Positions 52,161-61,001 of a stretch of 64,000 nt of DNA are shown here, piece by piece. The position numbers and the translations under genes are program-made. Source of the DNA: Clostridiales bacterium (lineage in GTDB: Bacteria > Bacillota > Clostridia > Lachnospirales > Lachnospiraceae). The stretch is from NCBI GenBank assembly GCA_019420275.1, contig JAHZHN010000003.1:1-64000 (forward strand), written 5' to 3'. Position 1 is the stretch's first letter; every line of letters begins with the position of its first letter. The notes beneath the pieces were generated by a model. It saw only the letters and a list, made by a program, of their open reading frames with translations, did no database searches and was not told the DNA's origin.

Positions 52161-52526
52161 TTATTTTTCTGGGACGATTTCAATCCAGTAGCCATCCGGA
52201 TCGTTGATAAAATAGATCCCCATGTCTGGATTTTCAAAACAGATGCAGCCCATATCTTCATGCCGCTGATGTAAAGCATCAAAATCATCAGCTGCCATGG
52301 CAAGATGAAATTCTTCATCTCCCAGGTTATAAGGTTCTGTACGATCTCTCAGCCAGGTAAGTTCCAGCGTGAAAGAAGTTTTGCCGTCTCCCAGATAGAC
52401 AAGTTTGAAACTTCCGTCGGAAGCTGCTTTCTCTCGTACAACATCCAGATTTAATGCTTTCTGATAAAAATCAATGCTCTTTTCCAGATCTAGTACATTA
52501 AAGTTGAAATGATTAAATGTAATCAT
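52161..52526 (-). CDS. glyoxalase/bleomycin-resistance (VOC) family protein
   Basis: A 121-residue metal-binding VOC protein. It has FNHFNFNVLDLEKSIDFYQKAL, FTLELTWL, EFHLAMAADDF and INDPDGYWIEIVPE, closest to lactoylglutathione lyase GloA. Metal ligands would be His6, Glu in LELT, His in FHLAM and Glu in WIEI. The substrate may not be methylglyoxal in a clostridium lacking glutathione. It starts at ATG 52526 after AAGGAGG and is divergent from leuS. Confidence 0.88.
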   Translation of the reverse strand: MITFNHFNFNVLDLEKSIDFYQKALNLDVVREKAASDGSFKLVYLGDGKTSFTLELTWLRDRTEPYNLGDEEFHLAMAADDFDALHQRHEDMGCICFENPDMGIYFINDPDGYWIEIVPEK

Positions 52527-52633
52527 AGTACCCTCCTTTTTTTGTGTATGTGTTCATCATATCATATTGTTTTTAAAATACAAGAAAGATTTTAATTCTT
52601 TGTTTTATATCAGGAAAGAAATTTTTTGAACAG

Positions 52634-52661
52634 TTGACACATCGCTTCAATATGATAAAAT
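52634..52661 (+). promoter_or_regulatory. leuS promoter
   Basis: TTGACA (52634-52639), 16-base spacer, TAAAAT (52656-52661). The remaining leader to leuS is only about 65 bases, with no T-box. Confidence 0.65.
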
Positions 52662-52733
52662 GAATTAGTTAGAAGGATTTATGAAAAAATCAATTCTTTA
52701 TGAATTAATATATTACGGCAGGAGGAGAAGAAT

Positions 52734-55145
52734 ATGGCAACACCTTATAATCATAAGGCAATTGAACAAAAATGGAGAAAACACTGGGAAAGCCATCCGG
52801 TGAATGTAAATGACGGAAAGAAGCCGAAATATTATTGTCTGGATATGTTTCCGTATCCATCAGGAAGCGGACTCCATGTGGGACATTGGAGAGGTTATGT
52901 AATCAGTGATGTATGGAGCCGTTATAAGATGCTCAATGGATATTATGTGATTCATCCAATGGGATGGGATGCGTTTGGATTGCCTGCGGAAAATTATGCA
53001 ATTAAGATGGGAACTCATCCAAGAATTTCCACAGAAGAAAATATTAAAAACATCAAACGTCAGATTAATGAGATTTCAGCAGTTTATGACTGGGATATGG
53101 AAGTGAATACTACAGATCCAAATTTCTATAAGTGGACGCAGTGGATTTTTGTAAAGATGTTTAAAAAAGGACTTGCATATGAGAAAGAGATGCCGATCAA
53201 CTGGTGTCCTTCCTGCAAGACTGGTCTTGCCAATGAAGAAGTTGTAAACGGCAAATGTGAGCGCTGCGGTGCAGATGTCACGAAGAAGAACTTAAGACAG
53301 TGGATGTTAAAGATCACAGCTTACGCAGACCGTCTGCTGGATGACCTGGATAAGCTTGACTGGCCGGAAAAGGTTAAAAAAATGCAGACAGAATGGATCG
53401 GCAAGAGCCATGGTGCGGAAGTTGATTTCAAGGTAGATGGAAGAGATGAGAAGATCACCGTTTATACAACACGTCCTGATACGCTTCATGGAGCAACTTT
53501 CATGGTACTGGCTCCGGAGCATGAACTGGCAAAGGGGCTTGCGACAGATGAGACAAGAGATGCAGTGGAAGAATATATCTACCAGGCATCTTTGAAATCT
53601 TCTGTAGATCGTATGCAGGATAAGGAAAAAACTGGTGTTTTCACAGGAAGCTATGCGATCAATCCAATCAATGGAAAGAAAGTTCCAATCTGGCTGTCTG
53701 ATTATGTATTGGCTGATTATGGTACAGGAGCCATCATGTGTGTTCCTGCTCATGACGACCGAGACTTTGAATTTGCTAAGAAATTTGACATTCCGATCAT
53801 TCAGGTAATTGCAAAAGACGGCAAAGAGATTGAGAACATGGAAGAAGCATATACTGAAGCATCTGGAATTATGATCAATTCCGGAGACTGGAATGGAAGG
53901 GAATCTGCGGAACTGAAGGAAGAAGCACCAGAAATCATCGAAAAGATGGGGGTTGGAAAGAAAACAACCAACTATAAACTTCGTGACTGGGTATTCAGCC
54001 GCCAGCGTTACTGGGGAGAACCGATTCCGATTGTTCATTGTCCAGACTGCGGTGCAGTGCCGGTACCAGAAGAAGAACTTCCGCTGACTTTGCCGGACGT
54101 AGACCGCTATGAGCCGACAGGAACCGGGGAATCTCCTCTGGCAGATATCGAGGAATGGGTAAACTGCAAGTGTCCGGTATGCGGAAAACCTGCGAAGAGA
54201 GAAACAAATACGATGCCTCAGTGGGCAGGATCCTCTTGGTATTTCTTAAGATATATTGACAATAAGAATGATAAGGAACTGGTTTCCAGAGAAAAAGCGG
54301 ACAAATATCTTCCGGTTGATATGTACATTGGAGGTGTGGAACATGCTGTACTGCATCTGCTTTATTCAAGATTCTATACAAAATTCCTGTATGATATTGG
54401 TGTGATCGATTTTGATGAGCCATTCCACAAACTGTTTAACCAGGGAATGATCACCGGAAAGAACGGTATTAAGATGAGTAAATCTAAAGGAAATGTGGTA
54501 TCTCCGGATGATCTGGTAAGAGATTATGGATGCGATTCCCTGAGAATGTATGAACTTTTTGTTGGGCCGCCTGAATTGGACGCAGAATGGGATGAGAGCG
54601 GAATCGATGGTGTATATCGTTTCCTGACGAAATTCTATAAATTGGTGATGGATCAGAAAGACAACAATGTAAAGGCAGATAAAGAACTTCTGAAAGAACG
54701 CCATAAATTAATCTATGATATTACAACCCGTTTGGAAAACTTCAGCCTGAATACGGTAGTCAGCGGATTCATGGAGCACACCAACAAACTGACTGCTATG
54801 GCTAAGAAAGATGGCGTAGATAAAGAAACTCTGGAGACAGCAGTTGTATTGTTGGCTCCGTTTGCACCGCATTTATCAGAAGAACTCTGGGAAATGCTTG
54901 GTCATAAAGAAAGTGTATTCGAACAGACATGGCCGAAATATGATGAAGAAGCCATGAAAGAAGATGAGATTGAGATTGCTGTGCAGATCAATGGAAAAGC
55001 AAGAGGAAAAGTTGTGATCGGTGCCGATGAGGGAAAAGACTCTGTATTGGCAAAAGCAAAAGAAGCTCTTGGAGACAAGATTACAGGAAATGTTGTAAAA
55101 GAAATTTATGTACCTGGCAGAATCGTTAATCTGGTTGTAAAATAA
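52734..55145 (+). CDS. leuS: leucyl-tRNA synthetase
   Basis: Charges tRNA-Leu with leucine. The 803-residue class I synthetase shows MFPYPSGSGLHVGHWRGYV (HIGH box as HVGH), a zinc-type CPSC...CERC pair, the CP1 editing domain with TTRPDTLHGATFMVLAPEH, the GRESAELKEEAP segment, KMSKSKGNVVSP, and the anticodon-binding and C-terminal domains. It is complete and of normal length for Firmicutes. Confidence 0.98.
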   Translation: MATPYNHKAIEQKWRKHWESHPVNVNDGKKPKYYCLDMFPYPSGSGLHVGHWRGYVISDVWSRYKMLNGYYVIHPMGWDAFGLPAENYAIKMGTHPRISTEENIKNIKRQINEISAVYDWDMEVNTTDPNFYKWTQWIFVKMFKKGLAYEKEMPINWCPSCKTGLANEEVVNGKCERCGADVTKKNLRQWMLKITAYADRLLDDLDKLDWPEKVKKMQTEWIGKSHGAEVDFKVDGRDEKITVYTTRPDTLHGATFMVLAPEHELAKGLATDETRDAVEEYIYQASLKSSVDRMQDKEKTGVFTGSYAINPINGKKVPIWLSDYVLADYGTGAIMCVPAHDDRDFEFAKKFDIPIIQVIAKDGKEIENMEEAYTEASGIMINSGDWNGRESAELKEEAPEIIEKMGVGKKTTNYKLRDWVFSRQRYWGEPIPIVHCPDCGAVPVPEEELPLTLPDVDRYEPTGTGESPLADIEEWVNCKCPVCGKPAKRETNTMPQWAGSSWYFLRYIDNKNDKELVSREKADKYLPVDMYIGGVEHAVLHLLYSRFYTKFLYDIGVIDFDEPFHKLFNQGMITGKNGIKMSKSKGNVVSPDDLVRDYGCDSLRMYELFVGPPELDAEWDESGIDGVYRFLTKFYKLVMDQKDNNVKADKELLKERHKLIYDITTRLENFSLNTVVSGFMEHTNKLTAMAKKDGVDKETLETAVVLLAPFAPHLSEELWEMLGHKESVFEQTWPKYDEEAMKEDEIEIAVQINGKARGKVVIGADEGKDSVLAKAKEALGDKITGNVVKEIYVPGRIVNLVVK

Positions 55146-55189
55146 TAAAATAGGAATGACCAAATTCCATAAAGTGGAATGGAAAAGAT

Positions 55190-55221
55190 AAGATCTCCTG
55201 GGCCAACTTCCGGGAGATCTT
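55190..55221 (+). terminator. probable leuS terminator
   Basis: AAGATCTCCTGG (55190-55201) / CCGGGAGATCTT (55210-55221), a 12-bp stem with a G-U pair; the T run is weak. A smaller hairpin ATTCCA/TGGAAT lies just upstream (55165-55181). Confidence 0.6.
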
Positions 55222-55246
55222 ATTGTATCAATAGCAAGAGGGAGAA

Positions 55247-57028
55247 ATGGAAATGGAAATGGGAAGCAGGAAGAAAGGAGAAATCCTGAAGAAACTATTT
55301 GGATTTTTGCAGCGAAAGCAAAAAATAGAGTTTGCCGGAGTGCTGTTGATTTTAGCCATATCAGCCGGACTATCACAGGTTACGCCAATTGCGATTGAAT
55401 ATCTGACAAATTCCATTCTGGAAGTAGATTATATTCATTTTGAGACGGTGGTCCCGGTTTTGCTCCTTATTTTGATTGCAAATGTCAGCAATGAAACAAT
55501 CAAAGTTATTCGGCGGCTGATGGTAGAAGATACAGCTACATATATTGAAAAGTCTGCAAGACAAAAAGCAACACAGGCGCTTTTGAAAGCTCCGCTTATG
55601 TATTTTCGGAGCCATATGACAGGAAATATCCATGGAAGACTGAATCGGAACCTGGAGGGAACCTCGAGACTGATTAAATTGATTTTCATGGATTTTGCTC
55701 CTGCTGTGGCAAGTGGAATCGCGGCAATTATTGTGATTTTTGTAAAACTTCCGGTTATAGTAGCATGTATCGTTATTCTTGTAATTCCGCTTGGAACCTT
55801 TATTGTTTTCCGCCAGATTTCCACTCAAAAAGGCATCCGGATTGAACTGATGAATACAAAGGCAGCTATGGATGGCACCATGGTTGAATTACTTGGGGGA
55901 ATTGAGACGATTCGTATTATGGATTGTGCTGAACTTGAGACGTCTAGGATTGAAGAACGGTCAGAGCTGCTTCGGAAAAAAGAGATGAAGCATCACAAAG
56001 CAATGGCCTTTTATGACTGCATGAAATTTATCAATGAGGCAGTTTTTCATGTTATTGTAATTGCAATTTCAATTTTTCTTGCGACAAAAAATGTAATCAG
56101 TATCGGAACAGTTCTGGCAACTTACTTATGTTTTAATCAGCTTACGAGTCCATTAAGAGAGCTTCACCGTATTTTAGACGAATTTTCGGAGAGTCTTGTA
56201 CTTGCGGGAGACTACTTTGACATTGTGGAAATACCACAAGATTTTTCTTATCAGTCTTTGGATTCCGGCAAGAAAATATCAGAAAACAACACAGAGGAAA
56301 TCTGCCTGGAAAAAGTGACGTTTTCTTATCCGGAGAAAAAAGAAGATGAGATTCTTCATTCAATTGAGTATTCTGTCGAAAAAGGAAAGTTTATTGGAAT
56401 TGCAGGGCCAAGTGGCTGCGGAAAATCAACATTGATAAAATTGATTGCCAGATTAGAGCCTTACCAGGGAAATATTTGGATTAGAGGGAAAAGGCTGGAT
56501 CAGATAACCCGGTCAGATTTGGCAGAAACGATCGCATTGGTTCCTCAAACACCATTTTTAATTGCGGATACGGTGTTCCATAATATTTGTTATGGAATGA
56601 GACGGAAGGTATCCTTGGAAGAAGTGAAGGAAGCAGCGAGGAAAGCAAATCTGGAATCTGTGATAGAAAAACTTCCAGGAAAATATGATTTTTTCATTTC
56701 AGAGGGAGGAAGCAATCTGTCTGGCGGACAGAGGCAAAGAATTGCCCTTGCCCGGATTTTTTTGAGAAAACCAGAGATTCTTATTTTGGATGAAGCAACT
56801 TCTGCCCTGGATAATACATCGGAAAAAATGATCCAGCGGGAGATTGAAAATATGAAAGAGATGTATCATACGACCATTCTTTCCATTGCTCATCGTCTTA
56901 CGACATTAGAACATTGTGATGAAATTATTGTTATGGAAAAAGGCAGCATCGTTCAGAGGGGAACTTTTGATGACTTGAAAGAAACGCCTGGAATTTTCCA
57001 GGATATGTACCGGGGAATTTTAAAATAA
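55247..57028 (+). CDS. ABC exporter, membrane domain fused to ATPase
   Basis: A 593-residue half-transporter that should work as a dimer. Residues 1 to about 320 are a six-helix exporter membrane domain; the ATPase half shows Walker A GPSGCGKST, Q-loop LVPQTPF, signature NLSGGQRQRIAL, Walker B ILILDEATSALD and the switch His in SIAHRL. Three in-frame ATGs (55247, 55253, 55259) follow a GGGAG site; the second or third has more normal spacing. No partner gene is next to it, so a homodimer is likely. Substrate unknown. Confidence 0.9.
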   Translation: MEMEMGSRKKGEILKKLFGFLQRKQKIEFAGVLLILAISAGLSQVTPIAIEYLTNSILEVDYIHFETVVPVLLLILIANVSNETIKVIRRLMVEDTATYIEKSARQKATQALLKAPLMYFRSHMTGNIHGRLNRNLEGTSRLIKLIFMDFAPAVASGIAAIIVIFVKLPVIVACIVILVIPLGTFIVFRQISTQKGIRIELMNTKAAMDGTMVELLGGIETIRIMDCAELETSRIEERSELLRKKEMKHHKAMAFYDCMKFINEAVFHVIVIAISIFLATKNVISIGTVLATYLCFNQLTSPLRELHRILDEFSESLVLAGDYFDIVEIPQDFSYQSLDSGKKISENNTEEICLEKVTFSYPEKKEDEILHSIEYSVEKGKFIGIAGPSGCGKSTLIKLIARLEPYQGNIWIRGKRLDQITRSDLAETIALVPQTPFLIADTVFHNICYGMRRKVSLEEVKEAARKANLESVIEKLPGKYDFFISEGGSNLSGGQRQRIALARIFLRKPEILILDEATSALDNTSEKMIQREIENMKEMYHTTILSIAHRLTTLEHCDEIIVMEKGSIVQRGTFDDLKETPGIFQDMYRGILK

Positions 57029-57121
57029 CGAAGAAAAAACTACAATTATCTTGGACAAACTAGAAAATTTTTTAATCCATACTTGGATTCTTTCGATGTG
57101 AAGTTTTCTGGTATTATATGT

Positions 57122-57152
57122 AAAAAGACAGGAGAGATGTTCCTGTCTTTTT
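57122..57152 (+). terminator. intrinsic terminator
   Basis: A perfect 12-bp stem AAAAAGACAGGA (57122-57133) / TCCTGTCTTTTT (57141-57152), with built-in T5. It lies about 95 bases past the exporter stop. Between 57029 and 57121 only AT-rich sequence and a short repeat AATCCA/TGGATT (57075-57090) are seen. Confidence 0.85.
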
Positions 57153-57230
57153 CATTTAAAATATAAGGAAAAACTCAAAATTTTCCTGCCGCAACCTGTG
57201 GTTGACAATGTGCCAACCGCTGTTTTCTTG

Positions 57231-57274
57231 CTTTTGTGATATAATAATGCTATGGTTCGTCTATATCACAAAAG
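57231..57274 (+). promoter_or_regulatory. extended -10 promoter with a 13-bp inverted repeat (autoregulation site?)
   Basis: TGATATAAT (57237-57245) is an extended -10. Exact inverted repeats CTTTTGTGATATA (57231-57243) and TATATCACAAAAG (57262-57274) flank the start point, 18 bases apart; the right arm runs into the AGGAGG ribosome site. A second repeat GGTTG/CAACC (57200-57217) lies upstream, with a TTGACA inside it that is too far from the -10. The XRE-type protein encoded next is the obvious candidate to bind. Confidence 0.65.
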
Positions 57275-57288
57275 GAGGATAGGAGAAC

Positions 57289-58080
57289 ATGAAGTTTGGA
57301 GAAAAACTAATCCAACTTAGGAGAAAAGAGGGAATGTCTCAGGAACAGCTGGCAGCAGAAATTGGAATCACCAGACAGTCTGTCAGCAAGTGGGAGTCCG
57401 GAAGTACATTGCCGGAGCTTACAAAATTAATTGCTATATCAGAATTATTTAACGTCAGTGTAGATTATCTGGTTAAAGATTCTATGGAAGAAGACTTTTT
57501 CAAGGATATTTCCTCAAATATATATTCCATGGAAAACACGAGACTGGAAGAAAAGATGGATGAACTTTCCAGATATGTGAAGGGATATCAGTTTACCAGT
57601 AAGCGACATATCAAAGGAATTCCACTGGTATCTATCCGGCTTGGCCGGCGTCTTGGAAAAGAAAGTGTAGCAAAGGGAATCATCGCCATAGGAAATATTG
57701 CAATTGGTGTAATTAGTTTTGGAGCTGTCAGTTTTGGAGTGTTGAGCTTTGGAGCGCTGGCTTTAGGAATGATTGCGTTGGGAGCCATGGCAATTGGACT
57801 GGCGGCATTCGGAGCCATGGCAGCGGGTGTGATTGCAATAGGAACTTCTGCGGCAGGAATTTATGCATGCGGGGTTACGGCTATTGGAAAAGAGGTGGCA
57901 GTGGGAGTTGCGGCAAGTGGAAAAACAGCGATCGGTGAGACGGTTAAAGGGAACCATTGTTTGATGTGGCATAATGATCTCAGTGAGGAACAGATTTGGC
58001 AGTTTCTGAATCAGAATAACCCGAATCTCTGGGAACCCTTGCGGAAATTTTTTGCTTTTTTAGGACAGCATATAAAATAA
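57289..58080 (+). CDS. XRE-family regulator with glycine-pentad repeat tail
   Basis: A 263-residue protein. Residues 1-64 form a Cro/CI helix-turn-helix (MSQEQLAAEIGITRQSVSKWE). After a linker, residues 130-199 are fourteen consecutive five-residue units with the pattern G-x-x-[A/S/rarely other]-[hydrophobic], such as GVISF, GALAL and GAMAI, and the pattern continues less regularly to about 220. Such a run could form a compact solenoid or membrane-associated stack. The C-terminal 40 residues are ordinary. The ligand and regulon are unknown; the inverted repeat upstream suggests autoregulation. Confidence 0.85.
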   Translation: MKFGEKLIQLRRKEGMSQEQLAAEIGITRQSVSKWESGSTLPELTKLIAISELFNVSVDYLVKDSMEEDFFKDISSNIYSMENTRLEEKMDELSRYVKGYQFTSKRHIKGIPLVSIRLGRRLGKESVAKGIIAIGNIAIGVISFGAVSFGVLSFGALALGMIALGAMAIGLAAFGAMAAGVIAIGTSAAGIYACGVTAIGKEVAVGVAASGKTAIGETVKGNHCLMWHNDLSEEQIWQFLNQNNPNLWEPLRKFFAFLGQHIK

Positions 58081-58097
58081 AACATGAAAAAAGGATG

Positions 58098-58115
58098 ACT
58101 TTATTAGAATAAAGT
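58098..58115. repeat. short palindrome upstream of the SDR gene
   Basis: ACTTTAT (58098-58104) / ATAAAGT (58109-58115) around TAGA, in the 110-base gap before the SDR gene. No T run follows, so it may be an operator or a weak hairpin. Confidence 0.4.
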
Positions 58116-58190
58116 GATACATTATAGAATAGATGAAAGAGAACATAAGGGACAAAGTTGTTGTAAAGTGGCACACAGGAGGTATAAGGT

Positions 58191-58952
58191 ATGTTGCGAG
58201 AAATTTCATTAGAAGGAAAAACAGCTTTGATCACCGGAGGGGGAACAGGAATTGGTTTCGCGATTGCAGCAGAAATGGCGGACGCAGGGGCTAATATAGT
58301 GATTGTTGGCAGAAGAGAAGAAAAGTTAAGAAAAGCTGCTCAAAAGATAGGAAAGAAATGCAGCTGGCATAGATTTGATGTCACTAAGACAGAAGAGTAT
58401 GATGACTTTTTTCAAAAATTGGAAGAGAAATCACCGGTGGATATTCTGGTCAATAATGCTGGAATCAATATTAAGAAAGATTATTTTGATTTTACGGCAG
58501 AAGAATTTGACAAAATTATGGAAACCCAGGCAAAGGCACCGTTTATGCTGTCGCAGACAGCGGCAAAATACATGAAGGAAAGAAAATCAGGATGTATTCT
58601 GCTGATTTCTTCCTTGGCATCGGTTCTTGGGATGCATGAAATACAGGCGTATACTGTGGCAAAGAGCGGGATGAAAGGTTTGGCGAGAAGTCTTGCCAGA
58701 GATCTGGGACCATATGGAATTCGCGTCAACAGCCTGAATCCGGGATTTGTTTACACGGATATGCTGAAAAATACAAACTTAAAAACACCAGGACGCCTGG
58801 AAGAAATACAGAATCGGACGCCAATGAGGGGATTTGCTAAGGAAAAAGATTTAGGCATGGCAGCAGCATTTCTGGCATCCGATGCGGCACGATTTATTAC
58901 CGGAATTGATTTGGTAGTGGATGGAGGAATCAGCAGTTCCTTCTTGATTTAA
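58191..58952 (+). CDS. short-chain dehydrogenase/reductase (SDR), substrate unknown
   Basis: A 253-residue classical SDR with cofactor motif TGGGTGIGFAIA, NNAG, the Ser of LISSLAS and YTVAK (Tyr-Lys), ending in DGGISSSFLI. An Arg soon after the second strand (VGRREEKL) suggests NADPH. Similar to gluconate 5-dehydrogenase or 3-oxoacyl reductase types; neither can be chosen from sequence. It begins after AGGAGG and is 23 bases before the thioesterase gene. Confidence 0.85.
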   Translation: MLREISLEGKTALITGGGTGIGFAIAAEMADAGANIVIVGRREEKLRKAAQKIGKKCSWHRFDVTKTEEYDDFFQKLEEKSPVDILVNNAGINIKKDYFDFTAEEFDKIMETQAKAPFMLSQTAAKYMKERKSGCILLISSLASVLGMHEIQAYTVAKSGMKGLARSLARDLGPYGIRVNSLNPGFVYTDMLKNTNLKTPGRLEEIQNRTPMRGFAKEKDLGMAAAFLASDAARFITGIDLVVDGGISSSFLI

Positions 58953-58975
58953 AAGAGAAAAAGGAGTCAGAAACC

Positions 58976-59743
58976 ATGTACACGATGAGCGCAAGAATTC
59001 GATACAGTGAAACCGATTGGTCTGGGAAACTTCCAGTTTCTGGGATTTTGGATTATTTTCAGGACTGCAGTGTATTTCAGTCAGAGGAGCTGGGGCTGGG
59101 AGTGAAATACCTTGCGGATCATCATCGCGCATGGATTTTGAATTCCTGGCAGCTGGAAATTGTACGGCTGCCAGAGGAATGTGAACTGGTAACAATTGAA
59201 ACCTGGGCTTCCGGGTTTGATAAATTTCATGGAACAAGGAATTTCACAATGAAGGATCAGAGCGGAGATTTTGTGGCTTATGCCAATTCTCTTTGGGTTT
59301 ATATGGATCTTGAGACAGGAAGGCCGACAAGGCCTTCAAAGGAAGAAATTCTTAAATATCATGTAGAGACACCACTTGAGATGGAGTATCAGCCAAGGAA
59401 AATCCGTACGCCAAAAGAATGGGAAGACGGGGAACCGGTCCGGGTGAAAAGAGACTGGATTGACAGCAATCATCATGTAAATAACAGCTATTATGTGAAG
59501 ACTGCCTGCGATGAGCTTCCGAAGGATATTTTTATAAAAAGGCTTCGAGTGGAATACCGCAGACAGGCCGTAGAGTCAGATGTGCTTTATCCGAAAACAG
59601 CGCAGGAGGACGGTCGGATTACAGTTGCTCTTTGTGATCAGAAGGGAAAGCCGTATGCGGTGACTGAATTTCTGACACAGAAAAAAAGTGCGGAATCGCA
59701 AAGTACAGCAGGAGGAAAGGACAGATGGAAACAAGAAAAATAG
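58976..59743 (+). CDS. acyl-ACP thioesterase (FatA/TesA-like bacterial type)
   Basis: Releases free fatty acid from acyl carrier protein. The 255-residue protein has the double hot-dog layout: first domain IRYSETDWSGKLPVSGILDYFQDCSVFQSEELG, and second domain with DWIDSNHHVNNSYYVK, which holds the Asn-His active-site residues typical of PF01643. It overlaps the LDH-like gene by 19 bases and follows the SDR, so the three form a unit. Confidence 0.9.
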   Translation: MYTMSARIRYSETDWSGKLPVSGILDYFQDCSVFQSEELGLGVKYLADHHRAWILNSWQLEIVRLPEECELVTIETWASGFDKFHGTRNFTMKDQSGDFVAYANSLWVYMDLETGRPTRPSKEEILKYHVETPLEMEYQPRKIRTPKEWEDGEPVRVKRDWIDSNHHVNNSYYVKTACDELPKDIFIKRLRVEYRRQAVESDVLYPKTAQEDGRITVALCDQKGKPYAVTEFLTQKKSAESQSTAGGKDRWKQEK

Positions 59744-60678
59744 GAATCCTGGGGGCGGGTCATGTTGGAACACACTGTGCGGTCAGTCTAATGTTTCAGG
59801 GGCTTGCGCAGGAAATTGTTCTAATTGATGAAGATGAGAGAAAAGCAGAAAGTCAGGCATTGGATCTGAATGATATGGGAGCCAGTCTTCCAAGGAAAAC
59901 AATCATTCGAGCAGGAAACTATGGAGATTTGAAAGATGCCCAGATTCTGGTGAATGCCATTGGGAGAAGCCGCCGCCCGGGAGAAAACAGACTGGATATG
60001 TTTGAAGATTCCATGGAACGGGTAAAAAATATTGTACCCAAAATAAAAGAATCTGAATTTCAGGGAATTTTGATCAGTATTACAAATCCGGCAGATGTAG
60101 TCGGTGAATGTTTGAGAAGAAAACTGGGAATGGATCGTTTTCGGTGTTTTAGTACGGGAACCAGCCTGGACAGCCTTAGGATCAAGCGTATTTTGGAAGA
60201 GAAGACAGGATATGACAGAAAATCTATTGATGCTTTCTGCATGGGAGAACACGGAGACTCTCAGATGGTACCATTATCTCATGTTTCCATTGGCGGGAAA
60301 CCATTTTTAAAACTTCAGGAAGAACATCCGGATACTTTAGGTATGATTACACTGGAAGAACTTCAGGAAGAAGTCCGGCAGGCAGGCATGACAGTGATCG
60401 AAGGAAAAGGCAGCACGGAATTTGGAATTGGAGTCGCTCTGAGTGAGATTGTAAGTGCGATTTTTTATGACCAGAAAAAAGTATGGCCTCTTTCTGTCTG
60501 CCTGGAAGGAGAATATGGTCAGAAAAATGTTGCGGCAGGAGTTCCTGCTGTTATTGGAGAGAACGGTGTAGAGGAAATCTTTGAAATTGACTTAAGCGAA
60601 AGAGAGAAACAGGAATTTGATCATTCCTGTGATGTCATAAGGGATTATCTAAGACAGGCGGAAGAAATGTTAAAATAA
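59725..60678 (+). CDS. LDH/MDH-family 2-hydroxyacid dehydrogenase with Arg at the specificity position
   Basis: A 317-residue NAD-dependent dehydrogenase: ILGAGHVGTHCAVSL (NAD-binding), LVLID-like ending of strand two with Asp35, substrate loop GRSRRPGENRLD, LDSLRIKR and the catalytic His in MGEHGDSQ. At the position of lactate-dehydrogenase Gln102 it has Arg83, the residue found in malate dehydrogenases; the catalytic Arg (89), the Arg of LDSLR, and His are all kept. So oxaloacetate or another dicarboxylate 2-oxoacid is a likelier substrate than pyruvate. The family also holds 2-hydroxyisocaproate dehydrogenases. Confidence 0.83.
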   Translation: METRKIGILGAGHVGTHCAVSLMFQGLAQEIVLIDEDERKAESQALDLNDMGASLPRKTIIRAGNYGDLKDAQILVNAIGRSRRPGENRLDMFEDSMERVKNIVPKIKESEFQGILISITNPADVVGECLRRKLGMDRFRCFSTGTSLDSLRIKRILEEKTGYDRKSIDAFCMGEHGDSQMVPLSHVSIGGKPFLKLQEEHPDTLGMITLEELQEEVRQAGMTVIEGKGSTEFGIGVALSEIVSAIFYDQKKVWPLSVCLEGEYGQKNVAAGVPAVIGENGVEEIFEIDLSEREKQEFDHSCDVIRDYLRQAEEMLK

Positions 60679-60685
60679 AAAAACA

Positions 60686-60724
60686 GGCATTGCCAGAGAC
60701 AGATTCTGGCAGTGCCATTTTATT
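60686..60724. terminator. bidirectional terminator
   Basis: GGCATTGCCAG (60686-60696) / CTGGCAGTGCC (60706-60716) with one G-U pair, then ATTTTAT. It ends the SDR-thioesterase-LDH unit and the minus-strand unit opposite. Confidence 0.8.
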
Positions 60725-60987
60725 TATAAGATCAGCCCTCGCAGGGTGTCTATTCTTTGCTGTTCTTCGGAAGACATTCCTTCCTTCAGAGCATCCAAGA
60801 TAATGGAAGTTTCTGTATTAGTAAAAGAAAGCCCCTGTTCGGAGAGACGGCTGGAAGCAGCCATCAGATCAGGAAGGATCATTTCCAGGGATTTTCCTTG
60901 GCACTGCTGGATTAGAAACTCCATGATTTCAAGTTTTTTAGGATTAATCTGTTTTAATTTTGGATGGTTTTTCCAGTTTTCATTCAT
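60724..60987 (-). CDS. hypothetical protein
   Basis: An 87-residue, mostly helical protein with no recognised domain. It starts at ATG 60987 after AAGGAG (nine-base spacing). It lies 14 bases downstream of the next minus-strand gene, so both are probably expressed together. Features seen: a Lys-rich N-terminus (HPKLKQINPKKLEIMEFLIQQ) and a region LSFTNTETSIILDALKEGMS. Confidence 0.65.
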   Translation of the reverse strand: MNENWKNHPKLKQINPKKLEIMEFLIQQCQGKSLEMILPDLMAASSRLSEQGLSFTNTETSIILDALKEGMSSEEQQRIDTLRGLIL

Positions 60988-61001
60988 AGAAGAAGCTCCT
61001 T

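Noticed and set aside
52527..52733. T-box leader for leuS
   Set aside because: No TGGxACCGCGG core or terminator in the short leader.
53307..54038. 243-residue open frame on the minus strand inside leuS
   Set aside because: Antisense to a clearly conserved synthetase; low-complexity, Phe/Ser-rich translation typical of a shadow frame.
57202..57207. TTGACA as the -35 for the XRE gene
   Set aside because: It is 32 bases before the TATAAT; the extended -10 explains the promoter without it.
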